Assembly (NCBI RefSeq): GCF_012911875.1 | Contig: NZ_JAAXKZ010000039.1 | Location: 1 to 42,760 of the forward strand | Length of the DNA stretch: 42,760 nt | Source: Pseudonocardia bannensis | GTDB lineage: Bacteria > Actinomycetota > Actinomycetes > Mycobacteriales > Pseudonocardiaceae | Direction: 5' to 3' | Shown: one piece after another, positions 24,412 through 33,204 of the stretch | Layout of the letters: each line of letters starts with the position of its first letter | Position numbering within the stretch: position 1 is the stretch's first letter | Program-made: the position numbers and the translations under genes | Notes under the pieces: model-generated | The model's database searches: none | Told to the model about the DNA's origin: nothing | The model's input: the letters and a program-made list of their open reading frames with translations, nothing else

Positions 24412-25558
24412 GAGGAAGTCCCAGGATTCGTTGAGCGATGATGTTGCGCTGGATTTGTGACGTACCGCCGTAAATCGACACTGCGCGAGAGAAGTAGTGA
24501 TCGTGAATCCAGCGCTCGGCCTCCAGCCCGAAGGGTGCGAGGTTCGGGGCCGTCCGGAACGGTCCGAGGAGGTCGACGACGGACTCGAACACTGCCTGTT
24601 CCACGCCGTTCAGCAACAGCTTGTCTAGGGAGTCCTCCGCGGTCGGACCCGCCGCGGCAACCAAACGATCAATCGTCTTGCGGGTCTGCCCTTCGAGCAC
24701 CTGCAGGGCTATCTGCGCCTTGCCGAGAGCAGCGGCAACCCGATCCGGCACCCGCTCGCGCCCGCCGCCACTCCACGACTGCACCTGGGCCACGGCATCG
24801 TCGAAGGCCACCTCCAACTCGGCCCGTCGCCGCACCGTGTAGCTTCCGCGCTCGGATCCCAGCGTGTGGTTGGCCACGGCCCATCCCGCATTGATCTCTC
24901 CGACCAGGTTGCGCTTCGGTACTGAGACCTCGTCGAAGAACACCTCGCAGAACTCCTCGTCGCCCGTCATCTGCACCAGTGGGCGGACGGTGATTCCTGG
25001 CGAGGACATGTCCACGAGCAGGTAGCTGATCCCTTTGTGCTTGGGCGCATCCCGGTCGGTTCTGACGAGCAGGGCGCACCACTGCGCCTGTTTCGCCCAG
25101 CTCGTCCACACCTTCTGACCGGACACGACGAAGTCCTCGCCGGCATCGCGCGCCGAGGTACGGAGCGAAGCCAGGTCCGAGCCGGCCTCCGGCTCGGAGA
25201 ACCCCTGGCACCAGATGTCCTCGCCCGACAGCAGCCGCGGTAAGAGTTCACGGCGCTGCCAGTCACTGCCGTAATGCTCAATCGACCGGCCGACCACCTC
25301 GAGGCCGATCAACCCGATCGGCTGGGGAGCCCTGGCCCGCACCAATTCCTCGTTGAAGACGAGCTGGTGGACGGGAGACAGACCTCGGCCGCCTACCTCG
25401 GTCGACCATGAGATACCGAGCCATCCGCTCTCGAACAGCGTCCGCTGCCAGGCCCTGAGGACCTCAAAACGGCCGTCTATGTCCAAGGGAACAACGGGAA
25501 GGTTCTGGTCGGCGAACCACTTCCGCGCTTCGCCGCGGAATGTCTCCAGCTCGATCAT
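24404..25558 (-). CDS. Acyl-CoA dehydrogenase family protein (first subunit)
   Basis: A 384-aa acyl-CoA dehydrogenase, first gene of the six-gene minus-strand operon. It carries WCQGFSEPEAGSDLASLRTS (substrate and FAD loop), GQKVWTSWAKQAQWCALLVR, GTSQIQRNIIAQRILGLPRG at the C-terminus, the FAD-binding end of the family, and HDHYFSRAVSIYGG before it. ATG 25558 has GGAGG four bases upstream. The 8-base overlap with the next dehydrogenase gene supports a two-protein enzyme like the heteromeric FadE pairs of steroid degradation. The reaction is alpha,beta-dehydrogenation of an acyl-CoA, making the substrate for the hydratase at the far end of the operon. Confidence 0.92.
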   Translation of the reverse strand: MIELETFRGEARKWFADQNLPVVPLDIDGRFEVLRAWQRTLFESGWLGISWSTEVGGRGLSPVHQLVFNEELVRARAPQPIGLIGLEVVGRSIEHYGSDWQRRELLPRLLSGEDIWCQGFSEPEAGSDLASLRTSARDAGEDFVVSGQKVWTSWAKQAQWCALLVRTDRDAPKHKGISYLLVDMSSPGITVRPLVQMTGDEEFCEVFFDEVSVPKRNLVGEINAGWAVANHTLGSERGSYTVRRRAELEVAFDDAVAQVQSWSGGGRERVPDRVAAALGKAQIALQVLEGQTRKTIDRLVAAAGPTAEDSLDKLLLNGVEQAVFESVVDLLGPFRTAPNLAPFGLEAERWIHDHYFSRAVSIYGGTSQIQRNIIAQRILGLPRG

Positions 25559-26098
25559 CGACCCTCCTGGGTGTTCGCGCCGAGCGAAGCCGACCCGCGG
25601 CGCTCGGCGTACGAGATGCTGCACCAGCCGGAGGCGGTCCGTCAACAACTACTAACGCCACTGGAGCAGCGACCTGATGAGATCGGGGATTCAGGAGGCG
25701 GCTCTTGTGAGGTCCGTGCTGCGCCCAACCGCAGCGCGGAACGGGTCTGACGAGGAATTATAGCTGCCTACGACCGGCGCAGCCGGACGCGGAGACAGCA
25801 GCGCTCATCTCGGCCTGGCCCACCATCGAGCGCCTTGTCCATGAGCACTCACGACTGTGGCCTGGCGCCAGAGGTCAATCGCGAGACCGGCGAACGCGCG
25901 AGGGGGGTCCGGTTCGACGCCCGACCCTCCTCAGGAGGGCCCTACTATCGAGTCGACCGAGCTCGCCGCGCTTCGGGTCGACTGCGCCCGAGGGTCCTTG
26001 AGCGGCGATCGCGTCGCGATGCCGGGCCGAGTCCGTAACAGGAAGCCCCGACAACTCCGACAAGCCGGTGCATCCGTGATCGCCGGGAGAAAACGAAC
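25559..26098. other. Non-coding region ahead of the catabolic operon
   Basis: No gene is supported on either strand. The operon promoter must lie in the first 150 bases; a TTGACG is present on the minus strand near 25642 but no convincing -10 partner is seen. The remainder looks like eroded sequence. Confidence 0.3.
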
Positions 26099-26440
26099 GT
26101 GCCGAAGCCCCTTAAATGGATAGCTGCCATCAATCTGGTATTCATTGTGGGCTCGTGCCTAAACCGAGGCGATGACGAGGAGGCCGCCACGGCCACCTCC
26201 TCAGCCAGCAGTTCGCAGACCCACGCAACCCACGCCCAAGAACCCCCCGTTCGGCATCGTCCCCGGCCACGACTTTACCCAAAAGGTCACTGGCGAACCT
26301 GTGAAGGTGAAGCGGGTCATTAATGGCGACACGTTCCAGCTCGAAGACGGCCGGTCGGTCCGGCTCCTAGGCGTCGAATCCTGCGAGATGGGCACCTAGG
26401 GCGGAGAACAGGCCAAGATCGCACATAGGGCCAGGTCATG
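26099..26440 (+). pseudogene. Nuclease-like lipoprotein, frameshifted at a C6 run and stopped early
   Basis: ATG 26099 gives MPKPLKWIAAINLVFIVGSC, a short signal peptide ending in a lipobox-like VGSC, then a Ser/Thr/Ala linker. At the C6 run near 26244-26249 the frame shifts by one, and the new frame reads FGIVPGHDFTQKVTGEPVKV and KRVINGDTFQLEDGRSVRLL, the start of a thermonuclease (SNase-like) domain, whose families read VxRVIDGDTF. After GVESCEMGT comes TAG (26397-26399), then GGEQAKIAHRAR in the same frame. Only the first third of the nuclease domain remains. The call rests on the VINGDTFQLEDGRSVRLLG motif. Confidence 0.7.
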
Positions 26441-26744
26441 AAGCTGGGGGATATGTAGCTCCGCGCTCCGGCATGATCGCAGTCTCGCTGCCTGCAAGCC
26501 CTGTCCAGCGTCAGCAGCGGCGGGTGGCTTCGAAGTCGCCGTCACCCCTACAAGGCCCATTACAGCTGAGCCGAGCACCCCCGCGCCGAGCATTCCCCCT
26601 ACTGAAAAAACGATTGCCGATAACTGATCTTTTACAACAAATCCGCGACTCAGAGGCGGGCCAGTCTTCGGCAGGATCCTTGCCCTCAGCGCGCAGCAGG
26701 CTGTCGATGATCCCGCTCAAGGCGGATTCCGGGACCGTCGATCA
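26441..26744. other. Non-coding stretch before the IS256 element
   Basis: No coding region or repeat is supported. Confidence 0.3.
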
Positions 26745-26753
26745 CCACGCATG

Positions 26754-28176
26754 GAGCAATGCTTGAAAGCTGTGGATGACCTGGAGGGGCCGTACCCTCC
26801 CGGTGATCTTGAGGCTCTCAAGCAAGACCGGCGCTGCAACGCCGGTCGGGAAGGTACGACCCGTGCTCACCGTAGTTCCTGGAGCTGCCGACGCCGATGA
26901 CCCCCGCCGGGACGGTTCGTCGTTGATCGACGAGATCGTCCGCGACGGTGCCCGGCGGATGCTCGCTGAAGCCCTGCAGGCCGAGGTCGACGCCTACATC
27001 GCCCGGTTCACCGCCGAGCGCGACGAGAATGGTCGCCGGCTGGTCGTGCGCAACGGTTCGCACCATTCGCGCGAGGTCCTCACCAGCGCCGGTGCGGTCG
27101 AGGTGACCGCGCCGCGGGTCAACGACCGCCGCACCGACCCCGAGACGGGCGAGCGGATCCGGTTCTCCTCGGCGATTCTGCCCGCCTGGTGCCGCAAGGC
27201 TCCGAAGATCACCGAGGTACTGCCGCTGCTCTACCTGCACGGACTCTCGACCGGCGACTTCGTGCCGGCCCTGGGCCAGTTCCTCGGCTCCACGGCAGGC
27301 CTGTCCGCGCCGGTGATCACCAAGCTGACCGAGACCTGGAAGGCCGAGCAGCGCACCTTCGCCGACCGGGATCTGTCGGGTGTGGACTACGTCTACCTGT
27401 GGGCCGATGGGATCCACGTCAACATCCGCCTCGAGGAGCACAAGCTGTGCCTGCTCGTGCTGATCGGGGTGCGCGCCGATGGCCGCAAGGAGCTCGTCGC
27501 CCTGGCCGACGGCTACCGGGAGTCGACCGAGTCGTGGGCGGATCTGCTGCGCGATGCCGCCCGGCGCGGGATGCGCGCCCCGGTCCTCGCGGTCGGCGAC
27601 GGCGCGCTCGGGTTCTGGGGCGCGCTACGCGAGGTGTTCCCGACCACCCGCGAGCAGCGCTGCTGGTTCCACAAGATCGCCAACGTGCTCGGCGCGCTGC
27701 CAAAATCCGCGCATCCCGGCGCGAAGAAGGCCCTCGCGCAGATCTGGAACGCCGAGGACCGCAACCATGCGCTCGACGTCGTGCGGGCGTTCGAGGCGAC
27801 CTACGGCGCGAAGTTCCCCAAGGCCGTCGCGAAGATCACCGACGACGTCGAGGTGTTGCTCGCGGTCTACGACTTCCCGGCCGAGCACTGGATCCACCTC
27901 CGAACGACCAATCCCATCGAGTCGACCTTCGCGACCGTCCGGCACCGCACGAAGCTCACCCGCGGTCCCGGTTCGCGGGCCGCGGGGCTGGCGATGGCGT
28001 TCAAGCTCATCGAGGCCGCCCAGGACCGCTGGCGGGCGGTCAACGGACCACATCTCGTCGCGCTCGTCCGCGCCGGCGCCACGTTCGTCAACGGCAAGCT
28101 CGTGGAGCGGCCCGATGACCACCACCAACCGGAAGCCGCCTGAAAGATCTTCATCCACAGGTCTTGACTATTGCTC
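26754..28176 (+). mobile_element. IS256-family element, 1423 bp, with 9-bp target duplication
   Basis: The outer bases are GAGCAAT (26754-26760) and ATTGCTC (28170-28176); further in, CTGTGGATGA on the left (26769-26778) faces TCATCCACAG on the right (28151-28160), giving an imperfect terminal inverted repeat of about 25 bases. CCACGCATG flanks both ends (26745-26753 and 28177-28185), a 9-bp duplication typical of IS256 elements (8-9 bp). The transposase inside is intact, so the element is probably recent. Confidence 0.92.
26863..28143 (+). CDS. IS256-family transposase
   Basis: A 426-aa mutator-type DDE transposase. The N-terminal part reads LTVVPGAADADD and SLIDEIVRDGARRMLAEALQ; the catalytic domain has DYVYLWADGIHVNIRLEEHK (first Asp), APVLAVGDGALGFWGALREV (second Asp), QRCWFHKIANVLGALPKSAH (the C/H signature of the family) and RTTNPIESTFATVRHRT (catalytic Glu). 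GTG 26863 was chosen because GGGAAGG is eight bases upstream and LTVV is the common family start; ATG 26776 in the same frame lies inside the inverted repeat. No damage is visible. Confidence 0.93.
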   Translation: MLTVVPGAADADDPRRDGSSLIDEIVRDGARRMLAEALQAEVDAYIARFTAERDENGRRLVVRNGSHHSREVLTSAGAVEVTAPRVNDRRTDPETGERIRFSSAILPAWCRKAPKITEVLPLLYLHGLSTGDFVPALGQFLGSTAGLSAPVITKLTETWKAEQRTFADRDLSGVDYVYLWADGIHVNIRLEEHKLCLLVLIGVRADGRKELVALADGYRESTESWADLLRDAARRGMRAPVLAVGDGALGFWGALREVFPTTREQRCWFHKIANVLGALPKSAHPGAKKALAQIWNAEDRNHALDVVRAFEATYGAKFPKAVAKITDDVEVLLAVYDFPAEHWIHLRTTNPIESTFATVRHRTKLTRGPGSRAAGLAMAFKLIEAAQDRWRAVNGPHLVALVRAGATFVNGKLVERPDDHHQPEAA

Positions 28177-29475
28177 CCACGCATGCCGTCTCCAACAGCC
28201 GTACTCGACCACCTTGTCCTTCCGGCGGAAGCCGGCCGATCGGTTGCCATTACTCGGTAGCTCCTTGTGGTGATGCCGGGGATCAGCGCATCCCGCGAAA
28301 TCTCGGTGTATGCCCCGAATTTCTCCCAGTGAGTTAGGACCGCCGGTGACCCCCTTGTCGACCCAGCAGATGAGGCCGCGATTCGTGTACTCCAACGAAA
28401 GCCCTTGGCCTTTGGCACGTCTGTGGGTCTCTGTATGCCTACGGCACGGTAGTGGCCGACGGGTCTGGCTCTGCGGGGTGGTGGTGTCAGACGCGGACGG
28501 GCTGCCGGTCCCGAGTCCGGCCAACGCCAGCTTCACCTGCTCGGCGAATGTTCGGATACCCTTGACGGTCTCGTCGTGCTCGAGGAATCCGGCCTGGCCC
28601 ATCAGCAGCAGGTGCCCGAACCCGCCGACCCGGTCATAGAACTTCTCGATCTGGCCGCGCACCGTCGACGGACTGCCGGCGAACACGATGCCCTCGTTGA
28701 TTAGGTCCTCTAGGGACATCGACTTGAAGTCATACGCCGACCGCTCACCGCGCAGGATGGCCGCCCGCACGTGGTACGGGACGTACCCGGGCGGCATCAC
28801 GAACTGCGGGGGCACCTTGTTCGCTTTTATGTACCACATCAGCTTGCGTGCGCCTTCGAGGCCTTCGGCGCCGGTCTTGCCGGTGTAGACGAGTGCAGCG
28901 TAGGCGAAGCGATCGTCGGCGGCGCTGGGACGTCCGGTCTCGACAAGCCGATCGCGATAAGCCTGAAATATCTTGCGGGTCCCCTCGTAGCCGGTGAGGA
29001 AAGTGGCGAGCACGGATCCGTTGTCAGCGATCCGTGCGGCGCTGCCCGGGGTCAGCGCCGTGACCCAGGTCGGGGGGTGTGGCTGCTGATACGGGCGCGG
29101 CCAGATATTCACCTGACGATGCTGAAAGAAGCGGCCCTCCCAGTTGAAGGGGCCGTCGTGGGTCGTCCAGGCCTTCTGGATCAGTTCGATGGCCTCCCAC
29201 ATTCGCTCGCTCATCAGCACCGGCTTGCTGTTGACCGCCGACACCTCGTACGGGACCCCGCGCACGAATCCGACCTCCAACCGGCCGTGGCTGAGCAGAT
29301 CGACCATCGTCATCTCTTCGGCGACCCGCACCGGGTCCTTCCGGTTGGCGAGCGGGTTGCCGAGGATCAGGATGCGGGCGTTGCGAGTGGTCCGCCCGAG
29401 GATCCCTGCCACGATGGGCGCGGCCGGATCCATACAGGTCGCGGTGGCGTGGTGCTCGTTGAGCATCTCCGGCAC
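28168..29475 (-). pseudogene. Luciferase-like (LLM) flavin-dependent oxidoreductase, truncated at both ends
   Basis: A long open frame with the core of an LLM monooxygenase: VPEMLNEHHATATCMDPAAP, ARILILGNPLANRKDPVRVA, MVDLLSHGRLEVGFVRGVPY, WEAIELIQKAWTTHDGPFNW and FVMPPGYVPYHVRAAIL, then GIVFAGSPSTVRGQIEKFYD. Relatives have about 70 more residues before the NEHH motif, and no such sequence is upstream, so the N-terminus is lost. After KLALAGLG (about 28500) the frame runs through unrelated sequence and ends in a TAG within the right inverted repeat of the IS256 element, so the last residues come from the IS. The 3' tail, 28186-28490, is unassigned. Confidence 0.75.
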
Positions 29476-29499
29476 AGTAGCTGTGCCCGAATTGGACGA

Positions 29500-29670
29500 G
29501 GGGCTACGAACGTTCGGGGCAAGGTGGGCCGCCGTGGCGATGCAGGCCGGCCAGGCCCGACGTCGCGCTCGCAGTCGGCGTCGAGCAACTCGTCGTGCCC
29601 AGCCACGGTGAGTACAGCGCCACAGTGGACGATCTCGCCCGCATCGTGTCGGGCTCGCGAAAGGTCCGGG
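29500..29670 (+). other. Possible gene-end remnant
   Basis: A plus-strand frame reads RPARPDVALAVGVEQLVVPS, then HGEYSATVDDLARIVSGSRK. The balance of residues suggests it was once coding and may be the C-terminus of an LLM-type oxidoreductase, but no family is certain and both ends are broken. Confidence 0.25.
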
Positions 29671-30110
29671 GCGATTTTCCCTCCTGTCTGAAGGGGCGTC
29701 AGCCAGGTCCAGCGGTCACCGGCTTCGGGGTCGCGGATCTTCGGGGCGCTCCAGCCGAGAGTCTGTTTGAACAGCCGAAAAGTGTGCTCGAGGTCGAACC
29801 GGCGCAGGAACCCGCGCCAGCAGCAGTCGACGTCGTCCGGGGTGGCTCGGTTCGCGACCACCACAGCCACAACGGCTTCGGGTCCCGAAGACCGGGAAGC
29901 CGGGCCACCTGCAGCCGGATCAGCGTGCCCTCCAGGATCGGAAGATCACCGTCGTGGTCGGCCCAGCGCCTCGGGCCGGGCGATCGAGCCGAGGACCCCG
30001 CCGACGTCGGCCTCGGCGGTGAGCCGGGTCCGGATCTTGCGCCAGGTCCGGCCCCCGGCCCGGTAGGGCTGGTCGAGGCGTTTGGCTACCCCCAGCGTCG
30101 ACAGGCATGG
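29670..30110 (-). pseudogene. DDE transposase remnant (NF041680-like), frameshifted
   Basis: Pieces in several minus-strand frames: KIRTRLTAEADVGGVLGSIA and RPEALGRPRR near 30040-29950, then LQVARLPGLRDPKPLWLWWS near 29920-29860, then DVDCCWRGFLRRFDLEHTFR, LFKQTLGWSAPKIRDPEAGD and RWTWLTPLQT down to about 29690. The FLRRFDLEHTFRLFKQTLGW block matches, from memory, a large actinobacterial transposase family with the last catalytic Glu in the EHTFR motif. At least two frameshifts; the first half is lost. Confidence 0.65.
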
Positions 30111-30129
30111 ACTGCGCCGGACTTCACCG

Positions 30130-30345
30130 CGGCCGCCGTGTTTGGGGACGTCACCGTGGGCACCACCGGTGACGGTGTCGCCCGCACTCGATTGCGTGCT
30201 CTGGGAACGAGCGACGGGGCCGAGCGCTGGTCGGCAGAGGACGGCGGACGAGTACAGCGGGCCGGCCCCCGCCTCGTCGCTGTCTCCGGGACGGTCTACG
30301 CCTCCGGTCGGCCCTTCTTCCGCTTCTTGGACGCCGGCGATGGTC
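30130..30345 (+). pseudogene. PQQ-like beta-propeller fragment
   Basis: The frame reads AAAVFGDVTVGTTGDGVART, then RLRALGTSDGAERWSAEDGG and PRLVAVSGTVYASG. The ALxxxDGxxxW pattern is the usual blade repeat of PQQ-enzyme-like propellers (as in BamB-type proteins). About one and a half blades remain, and the frame then continues into transposase-like sequence at about 30346. Confidence 0.5.
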
Positions 30346-30480
30346 TAAGGTCCGCATCGTCCGGCCCGGGGTGGAAGGGCAAGACCAAGCTCGGCCGCGT
30401 TCGTTGGGGCGTCGAGCGCACCATCTCCTGGCTGCTGCCCGCGTCCACCGTTCCGTTTGTCACCCGCCGACAACGAGGGA
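30346..30480 (+). pseudogene. IS5-type transposase C-terminal scrap
   Basis: Following the propeller fragment, the same frame gives KTKLGRVRWGVERTISWLLP. The pattern RWxVERTxSWL is the catalytic Glu region of IS5-family transposases. About 25 residues can be recognised and nothing else of the element. Confidence 0.5.
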
Positions 30481-30504
30481 AGGCGGAATGAGGAGAATGG
30501 GCGC

Positions 30505-31113
30505 ATGCAGGAGGACGATGCCGAACCGCTGAACCCGAAGACGCGGAGACATCTACGTCGCGCGGAGATCGTCACGGCGGCGGCGCAGATATTCGCGAAG
30601 AATGGGTACAGCAACGTGGGTATGCGCGACATCGCCGACGCTGTCGGCATCCGCGGGGCCAGCCTGTACCACCACTTCCCGTCGAAGGAGGAGATCCTCT
30701 TCGCGATCTGCCTGACGGTCACGCGGGAGCCGGTGGAGGAAAATCTCCCCTTGCTCGACGCGGCCGGTACACCGTCGGAGAGGTTAGCGAACCTGGTCCG
30801 CGCACACGTCCGACACCTGCGTGGGCGCCGCGTTGAGCATCTGGTCGGGCTGCACGAACGGGCCTCCCTCACGTCCGAGCACCTCGCCGAGATCGATGAG
30901 TACCGGCAGTGCTACAACCATCGTGTCCGCGACGTGCTAACCGCGGGGATGCGCTCCGGCGAGTTCCGTGAATTGAATCCCAAGGTGGTCGCGCTCGGCA
31001 TGCTCGACATGCTCAACGGTGTGAGTGGATGGATCCGTGGTGCTTCGGACGACGACGTCGACGAGGTCGCCGATATCTATCTCCGCCTGTTGTTCGACGG
31101 TCTCCGCCCTTAA
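30505..31113 (+). CDS. TetR/AcrR-family transcriptional regulator
   Basis: A 202-aa TetR repressor. The N-terminal DNA-binding domain reads AAAQIFAKNGYSNVGMRDIA and DAVGIRGASLYHHFPSKEEI (residues about 25-65); the helical ligand domain follows, with ARHLRGRRVEHLV-like and SEHLAEIDEYRQCYNHRVRD segments close to the KstR2-type C-terminal domain of regulators in lipid and steroid catabolism. The ATG at 30505 has AGGAG nine bases upstream. It is one of the few intact genes between two catabolic clusters and has remnants on both sides, so its target cannot be told from position. AEPLNPKTRRHL before the HTH is a short basic tail. Confidence 0.9.
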   Translation: MQEDDAEPLNPKTRRHLRRAEIVTAAAQIFAKNGYSNVGMRDIADAVGIRGASLYHHFPSKEEILFAICLTVTREPVEENLPLLDAAGTPSERLANLVRAHVRHLRGRRVEHLVGLHERASLTSEHLAEIDEYRQCYNHRVRDVLTAGMRSGEFRELNPKVVALGMLDMLNGVSGWIRGASDDDVDEVADIYLRLLFDGLRP

Positions 31114-31236
31114 CCGATCGTTCCGAGGGCGGACGTGAGCCCTACTATCCGGCGCGGTGTGGACGAACAGGTCCATCTCTTCGCGTTCACCGATACCGAA
31201 CCCAGCTTCTGCGCGGGGGGTGTCTCTATGGGGTTG

Positions 31237-32513
31237 TCAAGCGGCTGCGGCCGCCGGAGGCGGCGTGGGGATGCTCGGTCGGAGGTAGGGGCGACGGTCG
31301 CGGAGCATGGCGTAGATGACGTCGGTGCGGCGGCGGGCCAGGCAGATCAGGGCGGCGTTGTGCCGCTTGCCCTGGGCCCGCTTGCGGTCGTAGTAGGCCC
31401 GGCTGGTCGGGTCGGCGAGACTGGCGAAAGCCGACAAGAACAGCGCGGACTTCAGCGCGTGGTTGCCGCGCTGCGAGCGTGTCTCGCCCTTGATCGAGGA
31501 GCCGGATCTGCGGGTCACCGGGGTCAGGCCGGCGTAGGCGGCGAGGTGTCCGGCGGTAGGGAACGCGGCGGCGTCTCCGGCGATGGTGAGGATCTTCAGG
31601 GCGGTCCTGACCCCGAGCCCTGGTATCGAGGTCAGGACCTCGGCAAGAGGGTGGGCCTCCAGCAGAGGCTCGAGCTCGGACGCCAGGGTGTCGCGTTCGA
31701 TGCGGACTTCCCGCAGCCGCGCGGCGACCTCGGCGATCACACGCCCGAACGCGGCAGTCCCGGGAACGGTGACGGTCTGGGCGTCGAGCGCGGCCAGGAT
31801 CGGCGCGGGCAGCGTCTTGGCCAACCGTGGGGAACGCGGTCGCATGGCCGCGGCGATGCCCTGCTCACCGAGCTGGCGCAGCGCCTGCGGTGTGGGTGCG
31901 GCGGCGAGCAGGTCGAGCACGCCGCCACGGCCCATCCGCGGCCCGAGCAGGCGTTCCAGCGCCGGATGGACGTGCAGCAGGGCGTCGCGGAGCCGGTTGG
32001 TCAGCCGGGTGGACTGGGCGGTGAGGTCGTCGTCGTAGCCGGCCAGGACGGTGAGCTCGGCCAGGGTTTCGTCGTCGGTGCCGACCCTGCGCAGGGTGTG
32101 CGGCATGGATGCGGGCGGCGTCGGCGATGACGTGGGCGTCGCGGGCGTCGGTCTTGCCCTGGCCTGGATGCCAGGTCAGCGATCCGGCGCATTGCGAGTC
32201 CGGGCAGGTAGGCCACCTCGATGCCGAGAGAGCGGGCCACTGCGACGGCCAGGGCGCCGATCGAGGCGGGCTGGTCGACGACGACCAGCACCCGTCCGTG
32301 GGTCGAGAGTCGGGTGAAGACCTCGGTCAGGACGGCCTCGTCGTTGGGCAGCGGCTTGTCGTGCAGCCGCTTCCCGGACGGGTCCAGGGCGCAGGCGTGA
32401 TGGGTGGACTTGACCACGTCCAGGCCGCAGACACCGCGAAGCCGTGATCGGGAATCTTGTCGGGTTCCGACAAGGACGTCTCCTCGCTCGCCGTGGCAGA
32501 CCGACCTGGACAC
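31237..32513 (-). pseudogene. IS110-family transposase broken by two frameshifts
   Basis: The N-terminal DEDD domain starts with RLRGVCGLDVVKSTHHACAL and includes VLVVVDQPASIGALAVAVAR and YLPGLAMRRIADL. At about 32180 one extra base moves the frame to HPGQGKTDARDAHVIADAAR, the second conserved block with its Asp residues, and at about 32110 another extra base leads to MPHTLRRVGTDDETLAELTV. From there an intact 289-aa frame runs to 31237 with LTSIPGLGVRTALKILTIAG, GHLAAYAGLTPVTRRSGSSI and RGNHALKSALFLSAFASLAD, the Tnp_20 serine domain. Such elements lack long inverted repeats, so the ends are not set. All blocks are present, so decay is recent. Confidence 0.85.
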
Positions 32514-32863
32514 CCGCGCCGGCAGCCACGTTACGAGCAGACCGCACATGCGGGTCAGGTCTCTATCAGCGGTCGTTGGCGCCCGCCGACCACGGTGACA
32601 ACACCCCCCAGATCATCAACGACAGGGGCGACAAGTCATGCCGCGGCCGGTGGCCTGCAAGCCCTCACCGGGCTTGATCAAGAAAGTAACGGGGGCATCG
32701 GTGCGCCCCGACCCCGGTGGCTTATAGATGGTCGACGTCGCGGTCAGGTCCGGGAGCTGGGCCGTCGTTCCTGCCATGCACTCGTCGCTTACCTTGCTGC
32801 GAAGAGACACCGAGGCGCGAATCGAACTACAAAAACGCCTACCTCAGGTATGCGGAGTGGGCC
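32514..32863. other. Non-coding stretch
   Basis: No gene or repeat is supported; part may be the end region of the IS110 element. Confidence 0.3.
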
Positions 32864-33166
32864 GTGGCCCCCGCACGTAGCTGCGAACTCGCGCAGCTCT
32901 TCCATGCCTCGACGGTTCCGGCAGGAAGGGGAAGACCGGAAGATGTGCACGGTGTCGGGGAACCAGTGCGTCCGAACGTTGCCGCCAGTACGGCGGACCT
33001 GCTCCCCCAGGCTCCTGGCGTCTTCGAAGAGCGCCTCGGGCTCGGCGGCATGGAGCAGGATCGGCGGGCAGCCGGCGAATTCGCCGAAGATCGGGCTCAG
33101 GTATGGGTCCTCTGGGCCATGTCTGTGCAGGTATGAGGCGTCCATACCGGTCAGCAGATCACGATC
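32864..33166 (-). pseudogene. Alpha/beta hydrolase (hormone-sensitive-lipase type) C-terminal fragment
   Basis: The minus strand encodes DRDLLTGMDASYLHRHGPED, PYLSPIFGEFAGCPPILLHA, AEPEALFEDARSLGEQVRRT and GGNVRTHWFPDTVHIF, then EELREFA. This matches the last third of the alpha/beta-hydrolase fold-3 family: the DPxxSPxxxDLxGxPPxLI strand, the acid loop and the final His in DTVHIF (family: DMxHVF). The nucleophile Ser and oxyanion hole are absent, so it is inactive. Confidence 0.65.
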
Positions 33167-33204
33167 GGCGACGGGTCGCGGCCGGCTGAGGCGTCCACAG
33201 ACGA

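Noticed and set aside
29595..30491. A 298-codon plus-strand open frame as one gene
   Set aside because: Its parts match an antisense transposase, a beta-propeller blade and an IS5-type transposase end; no start site or single fold.
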